A stretch of 64,000 bases of DNA from Acidobacteriaceae bacterium. Its GTDB lineage: Bacteria > Acidobacteriota > Terriglobia > Terriglobales > Acidobacteriaceae. Positions 43,936-51,515 of the stretch are shown piece by piece; position 1 is the stretch's first letter; every line of letters starts with the position of its first letter. The position numbers were made by a program, and so were the translations under genes. A model generated the notes under the pieces. That model was given only the letters and a program-made list of their open reading frames with translations, ran no database searches and was not told the origin of the DNA. The stretch is from assembly GCA_003134655.1 (NCBI GenBank), contig PLBY01000052.1, forward strand, positions 35,089 through 99,088, read 5' to 3'.

Positions 43936-44382
43936 TCACTCCCCCAGCACTCCCGCCAGCAACTCATGCTTCTTCGCCGCAAACGGATTCACCACCGTGA
44001 CCCCGCCCCAAGTGAATCCTTCTTGCATGTCCTCGGAGAGCAGTAACCGGCATCCGGCCGCAGCTGCCGCTGAAAGGATGATTGCGTCCCATATGCTCAG
44101 ACCATGGTCGGTGGCCACATCCAGGGCGGCGACCAGAATCGACGGTGAAGTTTCGATCAGCGGAAACGCGTCCTGCCAGCGAAGAACGATGGCCCGCGCC
44201 TCTGCCGGGGGAAATGCGGATTTTCCTACCAGGACACGGAACAATTCGCCGAGCACTTGGACGGGCAGAAACGTGCTGGATTCGGGCAGCTTCTTGATTA
44301 GCTCTACGGTCGTCCCGGCGAGGATCGCGCCGTTCACACCCTCAGCGTAAACCAGAATATTGGTGTCCAGCGCGATTCGCAT
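43936..44382 (-). CDS. PIN-domain toxin (VapC-like)
   Basis: 148 residues. PIN-domain RNase signatures: RIALDTNILVYAEGV (first Asp), ELFRVLVG (Glu), LSIWDAIILSAAAAAGCRLLLSED (Asp pair near the C-terminus). The four acidic residues that hold Mg are all present. It lies 11 bp after a Phd/YefM-type antitoxin gene, so the pair is a type II toxin-antitoxin module. The toxin would cleave a specific RNA, typically initiator tRNA or rRNA; the target is not predictable. Confidence 0.88.
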   Translation of the reverse strand: MRIALDTNILVYAEGVNGAILAGTTVELIKKLPESSTFLPVQVLGELFRVLVGKSAFPPAEARAIVLRWQDAFPLIETSPSILVAALDVATDHGLSIWDAIILSAAAAAGCRLLLSEDMQEGFTWGGVTVVNPFAAKKHELLAGVLGE

Positions 44383-44393
44383 GTCCCGCTCAA

Positions 44394-44630
44394 TCAGTCA
44401 TACAATTCGTCGCGCTTCCAGCGGCCAATCGGGCTCCGTCGCACGGGGCGGGCTTTGAGATGAGCCAGTAAGGCAGCCTTGGCTTTGCTGTTGCGCCCTT
44501 CTGTCACAGGAGCAATTCGGGCCACCGGTCTGCCATGGCTCGTCACTACGTAGCTTCGCCCATCCCTCACTTCCCGCAAGAGTTGGGAGAATTTCCGGTT
44601 CGCGTCGGCGGCTGAAATGGATTTTTCCAT
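44394..44630 (-). CDS. Phd/YefM-family antitoxin
   Basis: 78 residues: an N-terminal DNA-binding half ISAADANRKFSQLLREVRDGRSYVVTSHGRPVARIAPV, typical of Phd/YefM, and a basic C-terminal tail (KARPVRRSPIGRWKRDELYD) that would wrap the PIN toxin. It precedes the toxin gene and a symmetrical site lies in the promoter, as expected for autoregulation. Confidence 0.88.
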   Translation of the reverse strand: MEKSISAADANRKFSQLLREVRDGRSYVVTSHGRPVARIAPVTEGRNSKAKAALLAHLKARPVRRSPIGRWKRDELYD

Positions 44631-44640
44631 ACTCCCTCTA

Positions 44641-44657
44641 ATGTAGTGATATTACAT
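44641..44657. promoter_or_regulatory. Candidate operator of the Phd/PIN module
   Basis: ATGTA-N7-TACAT inverted repeat just upstream of the antitoxin start at 44630, in an AT-rich stretch. Confidence 0.45.
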
Positions 44658-44796
44658 ACTTTTGCGAGAAGGCTGTCAAGCCCGAACGGAGCCCGTTTTA
44701 GGCCGTTTCCTGAAATGAAACGGTCCCCTACTACCTTCGTGCCCCGAACAGCCCACCCGGCATTTACACGCCTGCCTTCCAACGCTACCGTGAGGC

Positions 44797-45204
44797 ATGG
44801 GAAATCTCCGCAGCATCAACGGCCGAAGCATCAATGGCACCAGCGAAGACCGCCGGCGCGAACCGCGCACCGATATTGACCTCGGGCTCACCGTCTGGGG
44901 CGTAGACACGCGGGGAGACCGCTTCCTGCAGGAAACCCGCGCCCGCGACATCAGCCTCAGTGGGGCGCTGCTGGTGGGACTCGACGCCGAACTCCGCTCC
45001 GGCGATGTGATTGGAATTCTCTATGCTGGAAAGAAGGCTCGCTACCGAGTCGTTTGGGTCCGCCACAGTGGAACTAGCGACAAGGTGCAAGCCGCGGTGC
45101 ATCGTTTTGCCGCCGATGAATGCCCGTGGAAGGAGTTGCTCGCCGAAGAGCACAAAGACCGCGAAACTACAGCGAGTTCGTCAGCTCCGGAGACTTCGCA
45201 CTAA
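44797..45204 (+). CDS. PilZ-domain protein
   Basis: 135 residues. A PilZ domain is recognised by the arginine motif RRREPR near residue 20 and DISLSGALL about 30 residues later, the two parts of the c-di-GMP-binding site, followed by beta strands (GDVIGILYAGKKARYRVVWV). It is probably a stand-alone c-di-GMP receptor acting on motility, exopolysaccharide or surface attachment. It has a short charged C-terminal tail and no obvious operon partner. Confidence 0.82.
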   Translation: MGNLRSINGRSINGTSEDRRREPRTDIDLGLTVWGVDTRGDRFLQETRARDISLSGALLVGLDAELRSGDVIGILYAGKKARYRVVWVRHSGTSDKVQAAVHRFAADECPWKELLAEEHKDRETTASSSAPETSH

Positions 45205-45246
45205 TCCTCCGTGTACTCCGTGTCCTCTGTGGTTAGGCTTTTCCCG

Positions 45247-46611
45247 CTAAGCTACCCACACAGTCTTCGCGTTGAGGAACTCGCGAATGCCTACCGCTCC
45301 CAACTCGCGCCCGTGCCCGGACTGTTTCACCCCGCCAAACGGAATGCGAGGATCGGACGCCACCATCTTGTTGATGAACACCATCCCCGCTTCCAGTTCG
45401 TTGATGAAGCGCTCGCGCTCCTTGTCATCGTTGGTCCACGCGCTCGCTCCCAGGCCGAACCGCACGTCATTGGCGATGCGGATCGCCTCATCCTGATCCT
45501 TCACCCGAAAGATCGACGCCACCGGACCAAAGAACTCCTCGCCGTACGCTGGCGAATCTTTTGGGATATTGGTCAGGACCGTAGGCGCGTAGTAATTCCC
45601 CTTCTGCTTTAAGGGATGTCCGCCTGTCAGCAACTTCGCTCCCGCCTTCAACGTTTTCTGCACGTCGGCATCGAGCGTGGTGACCGCATCGGCCGTGGCC
45701 AGCGGACCAAGTTCGGTCTTCTCGTCAAACGGATCGCCGACCTTCAAGCCCTCCATGCGCGCCACAAACTTCTTTTCAAATTCCGCCGCAATGGAATCGG
45801 CCACGATGAAACGCTTGGCCGCAATGCAGGACTGCCCGTTGTTAAGGATGCGCGCTTCCACGGCCGTCTTGACCGCCGCGTCCAGATCGGCCGATGGCAT
45901 CACGATAAAAGGATCGCTCCCGCCCAACTCGAGCACAACTTTCTTGATCCGCTTGGCCGCTCCAATGCCCACCTGAATGCCAGCCTGTTCACTGCCGGTC
46001 AGCGTCGCCGCGACCACACGAGAATCGTTCAACAGCGCATCCACCTGCCCCGAGCCGATCAGCAGAGTCTGGAATACGCCTGCAGGGAACCCAGCCTCCA
46101 GGAAAATCTCTTCGATGGCCAGCGCGCACTGCGGCACGTTCGAGGCATGCTTCAGCAGTCCAACATTGCCCGCCATCAGCGCCGGAGCTGCAAAGCGAAT
46201 TACCTGCCAGAACGGAAAATTCCACGGCATCACCGCGAGAATCGGTCCGATCGGCAAATAACGGATGAAGCTCTTCTTCGCGCCTGTCTCGACCGGCTCA
46301 TCGGCCATGAACCGCTCGGTGTTCTCGGCATAGTAGCGGCAGGCGGTCGTGCATTTCACCGCTTCGGCCACGGCGGCCTTGTAGGGCTTGCCCATTTCGA
46401 GCGTCATCAGGTGCGCGAACTTCTCCTTGTCACGCTCCAGAATCTCGGCCGCCTTCAGCATGCGCTTGGCGCGCACGGCAAATGGAGTCTTCAGCTCGGC
46501 CTTGAACGCGCTGACTGCGGCCTGCAGTTTCTTCTCAATCTCAGCTTCGGTAAGCGCCTGGAATGTTTCGATAACTTCGCCGGTGGCGGGATTAATCGTT
46601 GCAATGGCCAT
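45247..46611 (-). CDS. NAD(P)-dependent succinate-semialdehyde dehydrogenase-type aldehyde dehydrogenase
   Basis: 454 residues. Aldehyde dehydrogenase family: TINPATGEVIE opening (as in GabD/Sad), PWNFPFWQVIRFAAPALMAGN for cofactor binding, catalytic Glu in VLELGGSDPF and catalytic Cys in NNGQSCIAAKRF, and PFGGVKQSGHGRELG near the C-terminus. The IRYLPIGPILAVMPWN and SCIAAKRF features point to the short succinate-semialdehyde dehydrogenase subgroup (about 455 residues). It would oxidise succinate semialdehyde to succinate in GABA or related catabolism. Not in an obvious operon. Confidence 0.9.
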   Translation of the reverse strand: MAIATINPATGEVIETFQALTEAEIEKKLQAAVSAFKAELKTPFAVRAKRMLKAAEILERDKEKFAHLMTLEMGKPYKAAVAEAVKCTTACRYYAENTERFMADEPVETGAKKSFIRYLPIGPILAVMPWNFPFWQVIRFAAPALMAGNVGLLKHASNVPQCALAIEEIFLEAGFPAGVFQTLLIGSGQVDALLNDSRVVAATLTGSEQAGIQVGIGAAKRIKKVVLELGGSDPFIVMPSADLDAAVKTAVEARILNNGQSCIAAKRFIVADSIAAEFEKKFVARMEGLKVGDPFDEKTELGPLATADAVTTLDADVQKTLKAGAKLLTGGHPLKQKGNYYAPTVLTNIPKDSPAYGEEFFGPVASIFRVKDQDEAIRIANDVRFGLGASAWTNDDKERERFINELEAGMVFINKMVASDPRIPFGGVKQSGHGRELGAVGIREFLNAKTVWVA

Positions 46612-46778
46612 AGATTACGTTGTCCTTCCGTAGTCGCCTGCGTCCAACGAAGTGGCGATCGAACCAGACCGCCCAAGTGTCAGTCTCTAAAATAACAGGG
46701 AACCTAGCGGTCATACCACTATACCATTGGTTCGGATAGTTCGCCCCATAGGCCTCCCTGAATCGCTAGCAGATCCAC

Positions 46779-46951
46779 TGGATCATCCAGCACGGCATCC
46801 GCAACACCGCCATGTCGGCCTCTGGCCCGTTCTACTCTCCGACAAGGAAATGTGGGCGCTCGCCAGTTTCCTCAGGCGAATCGACAATCTGCCCGCAGGA
46901 GTGTTGAAACGCATTCAGGCAAAAAAAGCTCCCGACACCGGCACGAACTGA
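46779..46951 (+). pseudogene. Decayed cytochrome c C-terminal fragment
   Basis: One frame reads WIIQHGIRNTAMSASGP and then, after a shift of frame, LSDKEMWALASFLRRIDNLPAG. In small cytochromes c the two stretches are continuous (xxVKHGIRxTGMPAxG ... LSDEEIWALVAFLRR). The haem-binding CxxCH part is missing upstream. It is a remnant of a membrane-bound or secreted cytochrome c. Function is lost. Confidence 0.6.
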
Positions 46952-47281
46952 CGCGCTCGCACCTTGACCTTATCGGTGGTGCGTCCGGGTTGCTGGGTGC
47001 CCTTCGCGGTCCCTTCTGGAATGCGGCCACAAGTCCTCGAACTCGGCGTAGGCACCGAGACCAATGAGGAAGACCGCCCCCGCCGCGCAGAAAAGCATGA
47101 GCACCATTAACATCGCGTCACCTCCAAACCTGTCGTGGTGGCAGGTGACTTTCCAAGCTCAGAATACGCGCGCGACTGGATTTGGTTCAGTGACGGCCAT
47201 CACCCATGGCGTCCCGTTCACGTGGTGCTCGCGCAACCTGGCCGGCACTCCTGGCATAGTCCTTGCAGCTGCCCTTCGTTT
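46952..47281. other. Intergenic region with no supported gene
   Basis: About 330 bp between the cytochrome remnant and the VapBC operator. It contains a short ATG-initiated frame near 47064 that continues into vapB, but the codons before ATG 47322 show no conserved sequence. Confidence 0.5.
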
Positions 47282-47304
47282 TGTATATACTATGTGTATA
47301 TACA
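47282..47304 (+). promoter_or_regulatory. Perfect palindrome, VapBC operator
   Basis: TGTATATAC-N5-GTATATACA, 9-bp perfect arms, placed 17 bases before the vapB start. The pair would occupy the promoter, as in most autoregulated VapBC systems. Confidence 0.6.
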
Positions 47305-47321
47305 CCCGAGGAGGCACGCTT

Positions 47322-47552
47322 ATGGGGACTGCGCGCGTATTCCGATCCGGCAACAGCCAGGCAGTTCGGCTGCCGAAGCAATTCCGCTTCAAGAGCTCGG
47401 AAGTCGAAATCTTCCGCCGCGGGGATGAGATCATTCTGCGCGAAAAAGATGGCGACATGACTCGGGCCTTCGACCTCATCGCTTCCCTGCCCGAAGATCT
47501 CGACCTCGCCGCGCACAGAGATGATCCTCCCCAGAAGCGCAAGGATCTCTAA
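47322..47552 (+). CDS. VapB-type AbrB-fold antitoxin
   Basis: 76 residues from ATG 47322, preceded by GAGGAGGCACGCTT. The swapped-hairpin AbrB/MazE fold is recognised from RVFRSGNSQAVRLPKQFRF and VEIFRRGDEIILRE, the typical VapB opening. The C-terminal part (MTRAFDLIASLPEDL) would bind and block the toxin. A perfect palindrome covers the promoter; the VapC gene follows after 38 bp. Confidence 0.9.
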   Translation: MGTARVFRSGNSQAVRLPKQFRFKSSEVEIFRRGDEIILREKDGDMTRAFDLIASLPEDLDLAAHRDDPPQKRKDL

Positions 47553-47590
47553 AAATTGACGCGGGCGCCCATCGCCCGCGCGGGAAGTTT

Positions 47591-47998
47591 ATGGAACCTC
47601 GCTACCTGCTGGATACGAACATCTGCATCTACATCCGCCAAAGCAGGCCGGAGCAAGTCTTGCGCCGCTTCCGCAAGCTTCGGCCCGGAGAAGCGGCGCT
47701 TTCGGTCATCACCTACGGCGAACTGCTTTATGGCGCGGCTAAAAGCGCACACAAGACAACGGCTCTTGAGCGACTGCGCGAGTTAGTTCAGTTACTGCCC
47801 GCGCTCCCCCTGCCCGAAACCGCAGCCGAGACGTACGGGACCATTCGCGCCGAACTGGAATCGAAGGGCGAGGTCATCGGAAACAACGATCTCTGGATCG
47901 CGGCGCACGCTTTGGCCACAGGATTGACCCTGGTCACCAACAATGAGAAACAATTCCGCAGAGTACGCGGGTTGAAACTGCAGAACTGGACGGTATAG
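47591..47998 (+). CDS. vapC: VapC toxin (PIN domain RNase)
   Basis: 135 residues, the usual VapC length. PIN signatures: YLLDTNICIYI (Asp), GELLYGA (Glu), VIGNNDLWIAAHALATGLTLVTNNEKQF (Asp and further acidic or Asn position, then the conserved VTNNxxxF end). All catalytic positions are present. It should act as a site-specific RNase, held inactive by the VapB encoded immediately upstream. Confidence 0.92.
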   Translation: MEPRYLLDTNICIYIRQSRPEQVLRRFRKLRPGEAALSVITYGELLYGAAKSAHKTTALERLRELVQLLPALPLPETAAETYGTIRAELESKGEVIGNNDLWIAAHALATGLTLVTNNEKQFRRVRGLKLQNWTV

Positions 47999-48085
47999 GA
48001 GTCACGCTGCCTCGGTTACTTTTGAGCGCAAGACCTTTTAGACACTTGCGTTCTCTATAAGGGAGCCAAGATACGGATCTGGATT

Positions 48086-48484
48086 TTGGCGGCATCACTA
48101 ATTTTTGTCAGCATCGCCCACGCTGGGGACTCTGTCGATTCGGCGTTGGATCGCCTCGCAAAGGTCGACCGATTCGCGTTTGGCGGAACTGGCTATGCGG
48201 GAGTAATTTCACAGGGAGAAAAGGACTATAGAGCCATTCTGTCTCGCCCATCGGCGGAGCCAGATTTCGAGAAACTGTTGGCCGTCGGTAACCCGCAGGC
48301 TAAGTCCTATGCCCTTGTAGGAATTCGCGTACTTGACCCATCCCGGTTCAAGCAGATATCTCGGCCCTTGCGCGACTCCACCGAAGAAATCGTGACGCAA
48401 AGCGGTTGCATCGTCCACCACGAATCCCTCGGCGTTGTTCTCAAACGCATCGATGCCGGGAGCTACTCCGTCCAACGAAACTAG
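48086..48484 (+). CDS. Hypothetical secreted protein
   Basis: About 132 residues. A hydrophobic export segment ending SIAHA is followed by a soluble part with SALDRLAKVDRFAFGG, NPQAKSYALVGIRVLDP and SGCIVHHESLGVVLKRI. No known domain was recognised, and no catalytic motif is visible. The start is unclear: TTG 48086 lies inside the signal peptide, while an AAGGGAGCC ribosome-like sequence followed by AAG instead of a start codon sits 15-20 bases upstream, so the natural start may have mutated. Confidence 0.55.
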   Translation: MAASLIFVSIAHAGDSVDSALDRLAKVDRFAFGGTGYAGVISQGEKDYRAILSRPSAEPDFEKLLAVGNPQAKSYALVGIRVLDPSRFKQISRPLRDSTEEIVTQSGCIVHHESLGVVLKRIDAGSYSVQRN

Positions 48485-48545
48485 GGCACCCATACAGGCG
48501 CAGTTGGCTTGCGTTCCTGAACCCGGAATTCTCCCCGCAACATGC

Positions 48546-48586
48546 GTGATTCCAATCACGTTCCCGCCGCGCCCTTGGTTTACAAT
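48546..48586 (+). promoter_or_regulatory. Aldolase promoter with GTGATT-CC-AATCAC activator site
   Basis: GTGATT-CC-AATCAC (48546-48559) is the same palindrome as at 603-616. A TACAAT -10 box is at 48581-48586. With transcription starting near 48593, the palindrome is centred at about -40, the position of class II CRP/FNR activators that overlap the -35 region. Confidence 0.5.
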
Positions 48587-48629
48587 AACGAGTCACACGC
48601 AATCATCCCACCCCTTTAGGAGGATTCTC

Positions 48630-49631
48630 ATGAAACTCACCCCGGGCAAACTTGCCGGTCTCAAGAAAGTCTCGAACGAACGCGGCATCATCGCCGCCGC
48701 TGCCATGGACCAGCGCGGCTCCCTGCAGAAATCCCTGGCCAAGGAAAAAGGCGGCGAAATCACCGACGCCATGATGGAAGAATTCAAAATCCTGGTCAGC
48801 GAGGTGCTCACCCCGCACGCCACCGCCATCCTGCTTGATCCCGAGTGGGGACTGCCCGCCTCGAAGCGCCGCGCCAAGAACGCCGGTCTGCTGCTGGCTT
48901 ATGAAAAGACCGGATACGACAAGACCGGTCCGGGCCGCCTGCCCGATCTGCTCGACGTCTGGTCCGCTCGCCGCCTGAAAGAAGCCGGCGCCGACTGCGT
49001 CAAGATTCTGCTCTACTACACCCCCGACGATCCCAAGCATGTCAACGAGATCAAACACGCGTGGGTCGAGCGCATCGGCGACGAATGCCGTGCCAACGAC
49101 ATTCCATACTTCCTGGAGTTCGTGGGCTACGAAGAGGGCGCCGACGAGAAGGGCCTCGACTACGCCAAGAAGAAACCGCACATCGTCACCGAAAGCATGC
49201 GCGAGTTCAGCAAAGACCGCTACGGCGTCGACGTGCTGAAGGTCGAAGTTCCGGTGAACATGAAGTTCGTCGAAGGCACCAAGTCGTTCGGCGGACAGAA
49301 GGCCTACACCAAGAAGGAAGCCATCGACCTGTTCCACAAAGCCGCCAACGTCGCGACCAAGCCGTTCATCTATTTGTCGGCTGGCGTCAGCAACGCTGAA
49401 TTCAGCGAGACGCTCGAACTCGCCGGAGAATCCGGAGTGAAGTTCAACGGCGTTCTCTGCGGCCGGGCGACCTGGAAAGACGGTATTCCCATTTACGCGA
49501 AGCAGGGCGCAGCTGCCTTCCGCAAGTGGCTCGAAACCGAAGGCGTAAAGAATATCCACAACGTCAACGACAAGCTGAAAGCCGCGACGTCGTGGCACTC
49601 GATCTACGGTGTCGAGCTAGTGCACGCGTAG
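48630..49631 (+). CDS. Tagatose-1,6-bisphosphate aldolase-type class I aldolase
   Basis: 333 residues from ATG 48630 with TTTAGGAGGATTCTC in front. Class I (Schiff base) aldolase of the LacD type: AAAMDQRGSLQKSL, AILLDPEWGLPA, GADCVKILLYYTPDD (candidate Schiff-base Lys), VEVPVNMKFVEG, IYLSAGVSNAEFSETLELA and GVLCGRATWKDG. LacD cleaves tagatose (and some other ketose) 1,6-bisphosphates to dihydroxyacetone phosphate and glyceraldehyde 3-phosphate; in this phylum it may act as the glycolytic aldolase. Preceded by a promoter with a CRP/FNR-like site and followed by a strong terminator. Confidence 0.9.
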   Translation: MKLTPGKLAGLKKVSNERGIIAAAAMDQRGSLQKSLAKEKGGEITDAMMEEFKILVSEVLTPHATAILLDPEWGLPASKRRAKNAGLLLAYEKTGYDKTGPGRLPDLLDVWSARRLKEAGADCVKILLYYTPDDPKHVNEIKHAWVERIGDECRANDIPYFLEFVGYEEGADEKGLDYAKKKPHIVTESMREFSKDRYGVDVLKVEVPVNMKFVEGTKSFGGQKAYTKKEAIDLFHKAANVATKPFIYLSAGVSNAEFSETLELAGESGVKFNGVLCGRATWKDGIPIYAKQGAAAFRKWLETEGVKNIHNVNDKLKAATSWHSIYGVELVHA

Positions 49632-49649
49632 AATCTCAAGTTGTTATGT

Positions 49650-49682
49650 GGCGCGGGCGCCGTCGCCCGCGCCATTCTTTTT
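49650..49682 (+). terminator. Rho-independent terminator after the aldolase gene
   Basis: GGCGCGGGCG and CGCCCGCGCC form a 10-bp stem with a CCGT loop, followed by ATTCTTTTT. It begins 19 bp after the stop. Confidence 0.8.
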
Positions 49683-49713
49683 ACTGTCATTACGCATTCA
49701 GCGAGTCCTCACT

Positions 49714-50394
49714 TTGAAACGAAAGATCCTACTTTCGTGGAGCAGCGGCAAAGATAGCGCCTGGACCCTCCACGTGCTTCGTCAACGAGGTGACGTTGAA
49801 GTTGTCGGTCTGCTCACCACAATCAACACCCATTTTCAGCGCGTCGCCATGCACGGCACGCGGCACGCGCTGCTGAAGGCACAAGCAACTGCCGCTCGCA
49901 TGCCGCTCTGGGAAGTTCCCTTACCCTGGCCCTGTAGCAATGATATCTATGAAGAGGCGATGTCAGCTGCCTGTGCCTCGGCCGTTCAGCAAGGGATCTC
50001 CGCCATCGCTTTCGGCGATCTCTTTCTCGAAGACGTCCGTCGCTACCGCGAGGACCGCCTGCGCGATACTGGACTCGAACCCATGTTTCCGCTCTGGGGA
50101 CGAGATACACGGCAACTGATCCGAGAAATGCTGGATGCCGGTCTTCGTGCTCGTATCGTCTGTGCCGATCCTTCGAAACTAACCGGCGATTTCATCGGCC
50201 GCGATCTCGACTACGATTTACTAAGTCGTCTGCCAGCAGCAGTTGATCCGTGCGGCGAGAACGGTGAGTTTCACACCTTCACCCACGCCGGGCCTATGTT
50301 CTTTCAACCGATTCCCATCAAGGACGGCGAAACCGTAACGCGCGACGGATTCCTCTATGCGGATGTCCTGCCCAATTCCGAGATGGCCGCCTGA
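49714..50394 (+). CDS. Diphthine-ammonia ligase-like (DUF71) ATP pyrophosphatase
   Basis: 226 residues from TTG 49714, chosen because the PP-loop follows directly: KILLSWSSGKDSAWTLHVL contains SGKDS, the ATP pyrophosphatase P-loop. Other family landmarks are FGDLFLEDVRRYREDRL, PMFPLWG and DPCGENGEFHTF. Archaeal/eukaryotic relatives amidate diphthine on EF-2; bacterial members act on other, mostly unknown substrates by AMP-activated amidation. No partner gene is visible. Confidence 0.85.
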   Translation: MKRKILLSWSSGKDSAWTLHVLRQRGDVEVVGLLTTINTHFQRVAMHGTRHALLKAQATAARMPLWEVPLPWPCSNDIYEEAMSAACASAVQQGISAIAFGDLFLEDVRRYREDRLRDTGLEPMFPLWGRDTRQLIREMLDAGLRARIVCADPSKLTGDFIGRDLDYDLLSRLPAAVDPCGENGEFHTFTHAGPMFFQPIPIKDGETVTRDGFLYADVLPNSEMAA

Positions 50395-50442
50395 CGACGA
50401 TCGTTAGCGGCAGGAATTAAACCGAGACCGGGAGAAACCACC

Positions 50443-51225
50443 ATGTCTGCAACTACCGCCCTCATCACCGGCGCCTCCGGCGGCATCGGATACGAACTCG
50501 CCAAGCTCTTCGCCCGTGACCACCACAACCTGGTGCTCGTAGCCCGCAGCGCCGACAACCTCGCGCAGGTGGCCAAAGAACTGCAATCGCAAGGCGTCAC
50601 AGTGAAGACCATCGCCCTCGATCTCGCCGAGCGGCCCGCACCCAAGTTCCTCTTCGACCAACTCCAACGCGAAGGCATCGCCATCGACATCCTCATCAAC
50701 AACGCCGGCTTCGGAGCCTTCGGCGAATTCGCGCAAATGCCTGAGGAGGAAATCCGCGGCCAGATCGACCTCAACATCACCGCACTCACCGCACTGACGC
50801 ACCTTTTCCTGCCGCCCATGGTGCAGCGTCGCAGCGGTCGTATCATGAACGTCGCATCGACTGCCGGATTCCAGCCCGGCCCCCTCATGGCCGTCTACTA
50901 CGCCACCAAGGCCTATGTGATTTCGTTCTCCGAAGCGATCGCCAATGAATTGCGCCACTCGGGTGTCACAGTAACCTGCTTCTGTCCGGGCGCGACCAAC
51001 ACGGGTTTTGCGAAACGTGCAGGCAACGATCAGTCACGAGTGTTCAAGAAGTTCGGCGCGATGAGCGCAGAAAAGGTTGCCCTCGACGGATACCGTGCCG
51101 TGATGGAAGGTCGCACCCTCGCGATTTCCGGAATGCAAAACTGGCTGGTCGCTCAGTCCACTCGGCTCGCTCCCCGCAAAATGGTCACCGCCATCTCCCG
51201 CTGGATCAGCGAAAAAGCCGAATAG
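50443..51225 (+). CDS. Short-chain dehydrogenase/reductase
   Basis: 260 residues, classical SDR: NAD(P) loop TGASGGIGYELAKLFA, DLAERPAP, NNAGFGAFG, and the catalytic Ser (VASTAGFQPGP) with YYATKAYV supplying Tyr and Lys. The Arg after the first strand (VARSADNL) favours NADP. The C-terminal 60 residues carry SRVFKKFGAMSAEKVA and an amphipathic end. An oxidoreductase of unknown substrate, similar to DltE/YqjQ-type SDRs. It starts 48 bp after the DUF71 gene and may be co-transcribed. Confidence 0.92.
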   Translation: MSATTALITGASGGIGYELAKLFARDHHNLVLVARSADNLAQVAKELQSQGVTVKTIALDLAERPAPKFLFDQLQREGIAIDILINNAGFGAFGEFAQMPEEEIRGQIDLNITALTALTHLFLPPMVQRRSGRIMNVASTAGFQPGPLMAVYYATKAYVISFSEAIANELRHSGVTVTCFCPGATNTGFAKRAGNDQSRVFKKFGAMSAEKVALDGYRAVMEGRTLAISGMQNWLVAQSTRLAPRKMVTAISRWISEKAE

Positions 51226-51515
51226 CAGCCCCAACAATGCACGGAGGAATCTAGTTCTGCCTTCGTGACCTTCGTGTGCTTCGGGGTGCAACGATCTTCA
51301 CGACCGACAGCCGCGGGTGCTGTAAATTACCTCAAACCCCGCGTCCCGCAAGCTTTTACAAATCCCTACCGACTCTTTGCAAACCTTTACCTGCGTAAAC
51401 GCTACCTTTGTAAAGGACAAGGGTCTAATCCATTGGGAGCAAAGTTCCTCTCCCCCGCTTCCGCACGAAATCGAAATCTTCCGCACCAACGGGAGCCTTC
51501 GACAGGAGGTAGCAA
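51226..51515. other. Intergenic region with an inverted repeat
   Basis: About 290 bp. CCTTTAC (51384-51390) and GTAAAGG (51410-51416) form an interrupted inverted repeat that could be a regulator site or weak hairpin for the following gene. Nothing else was recognised. Confidence 0.35.
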
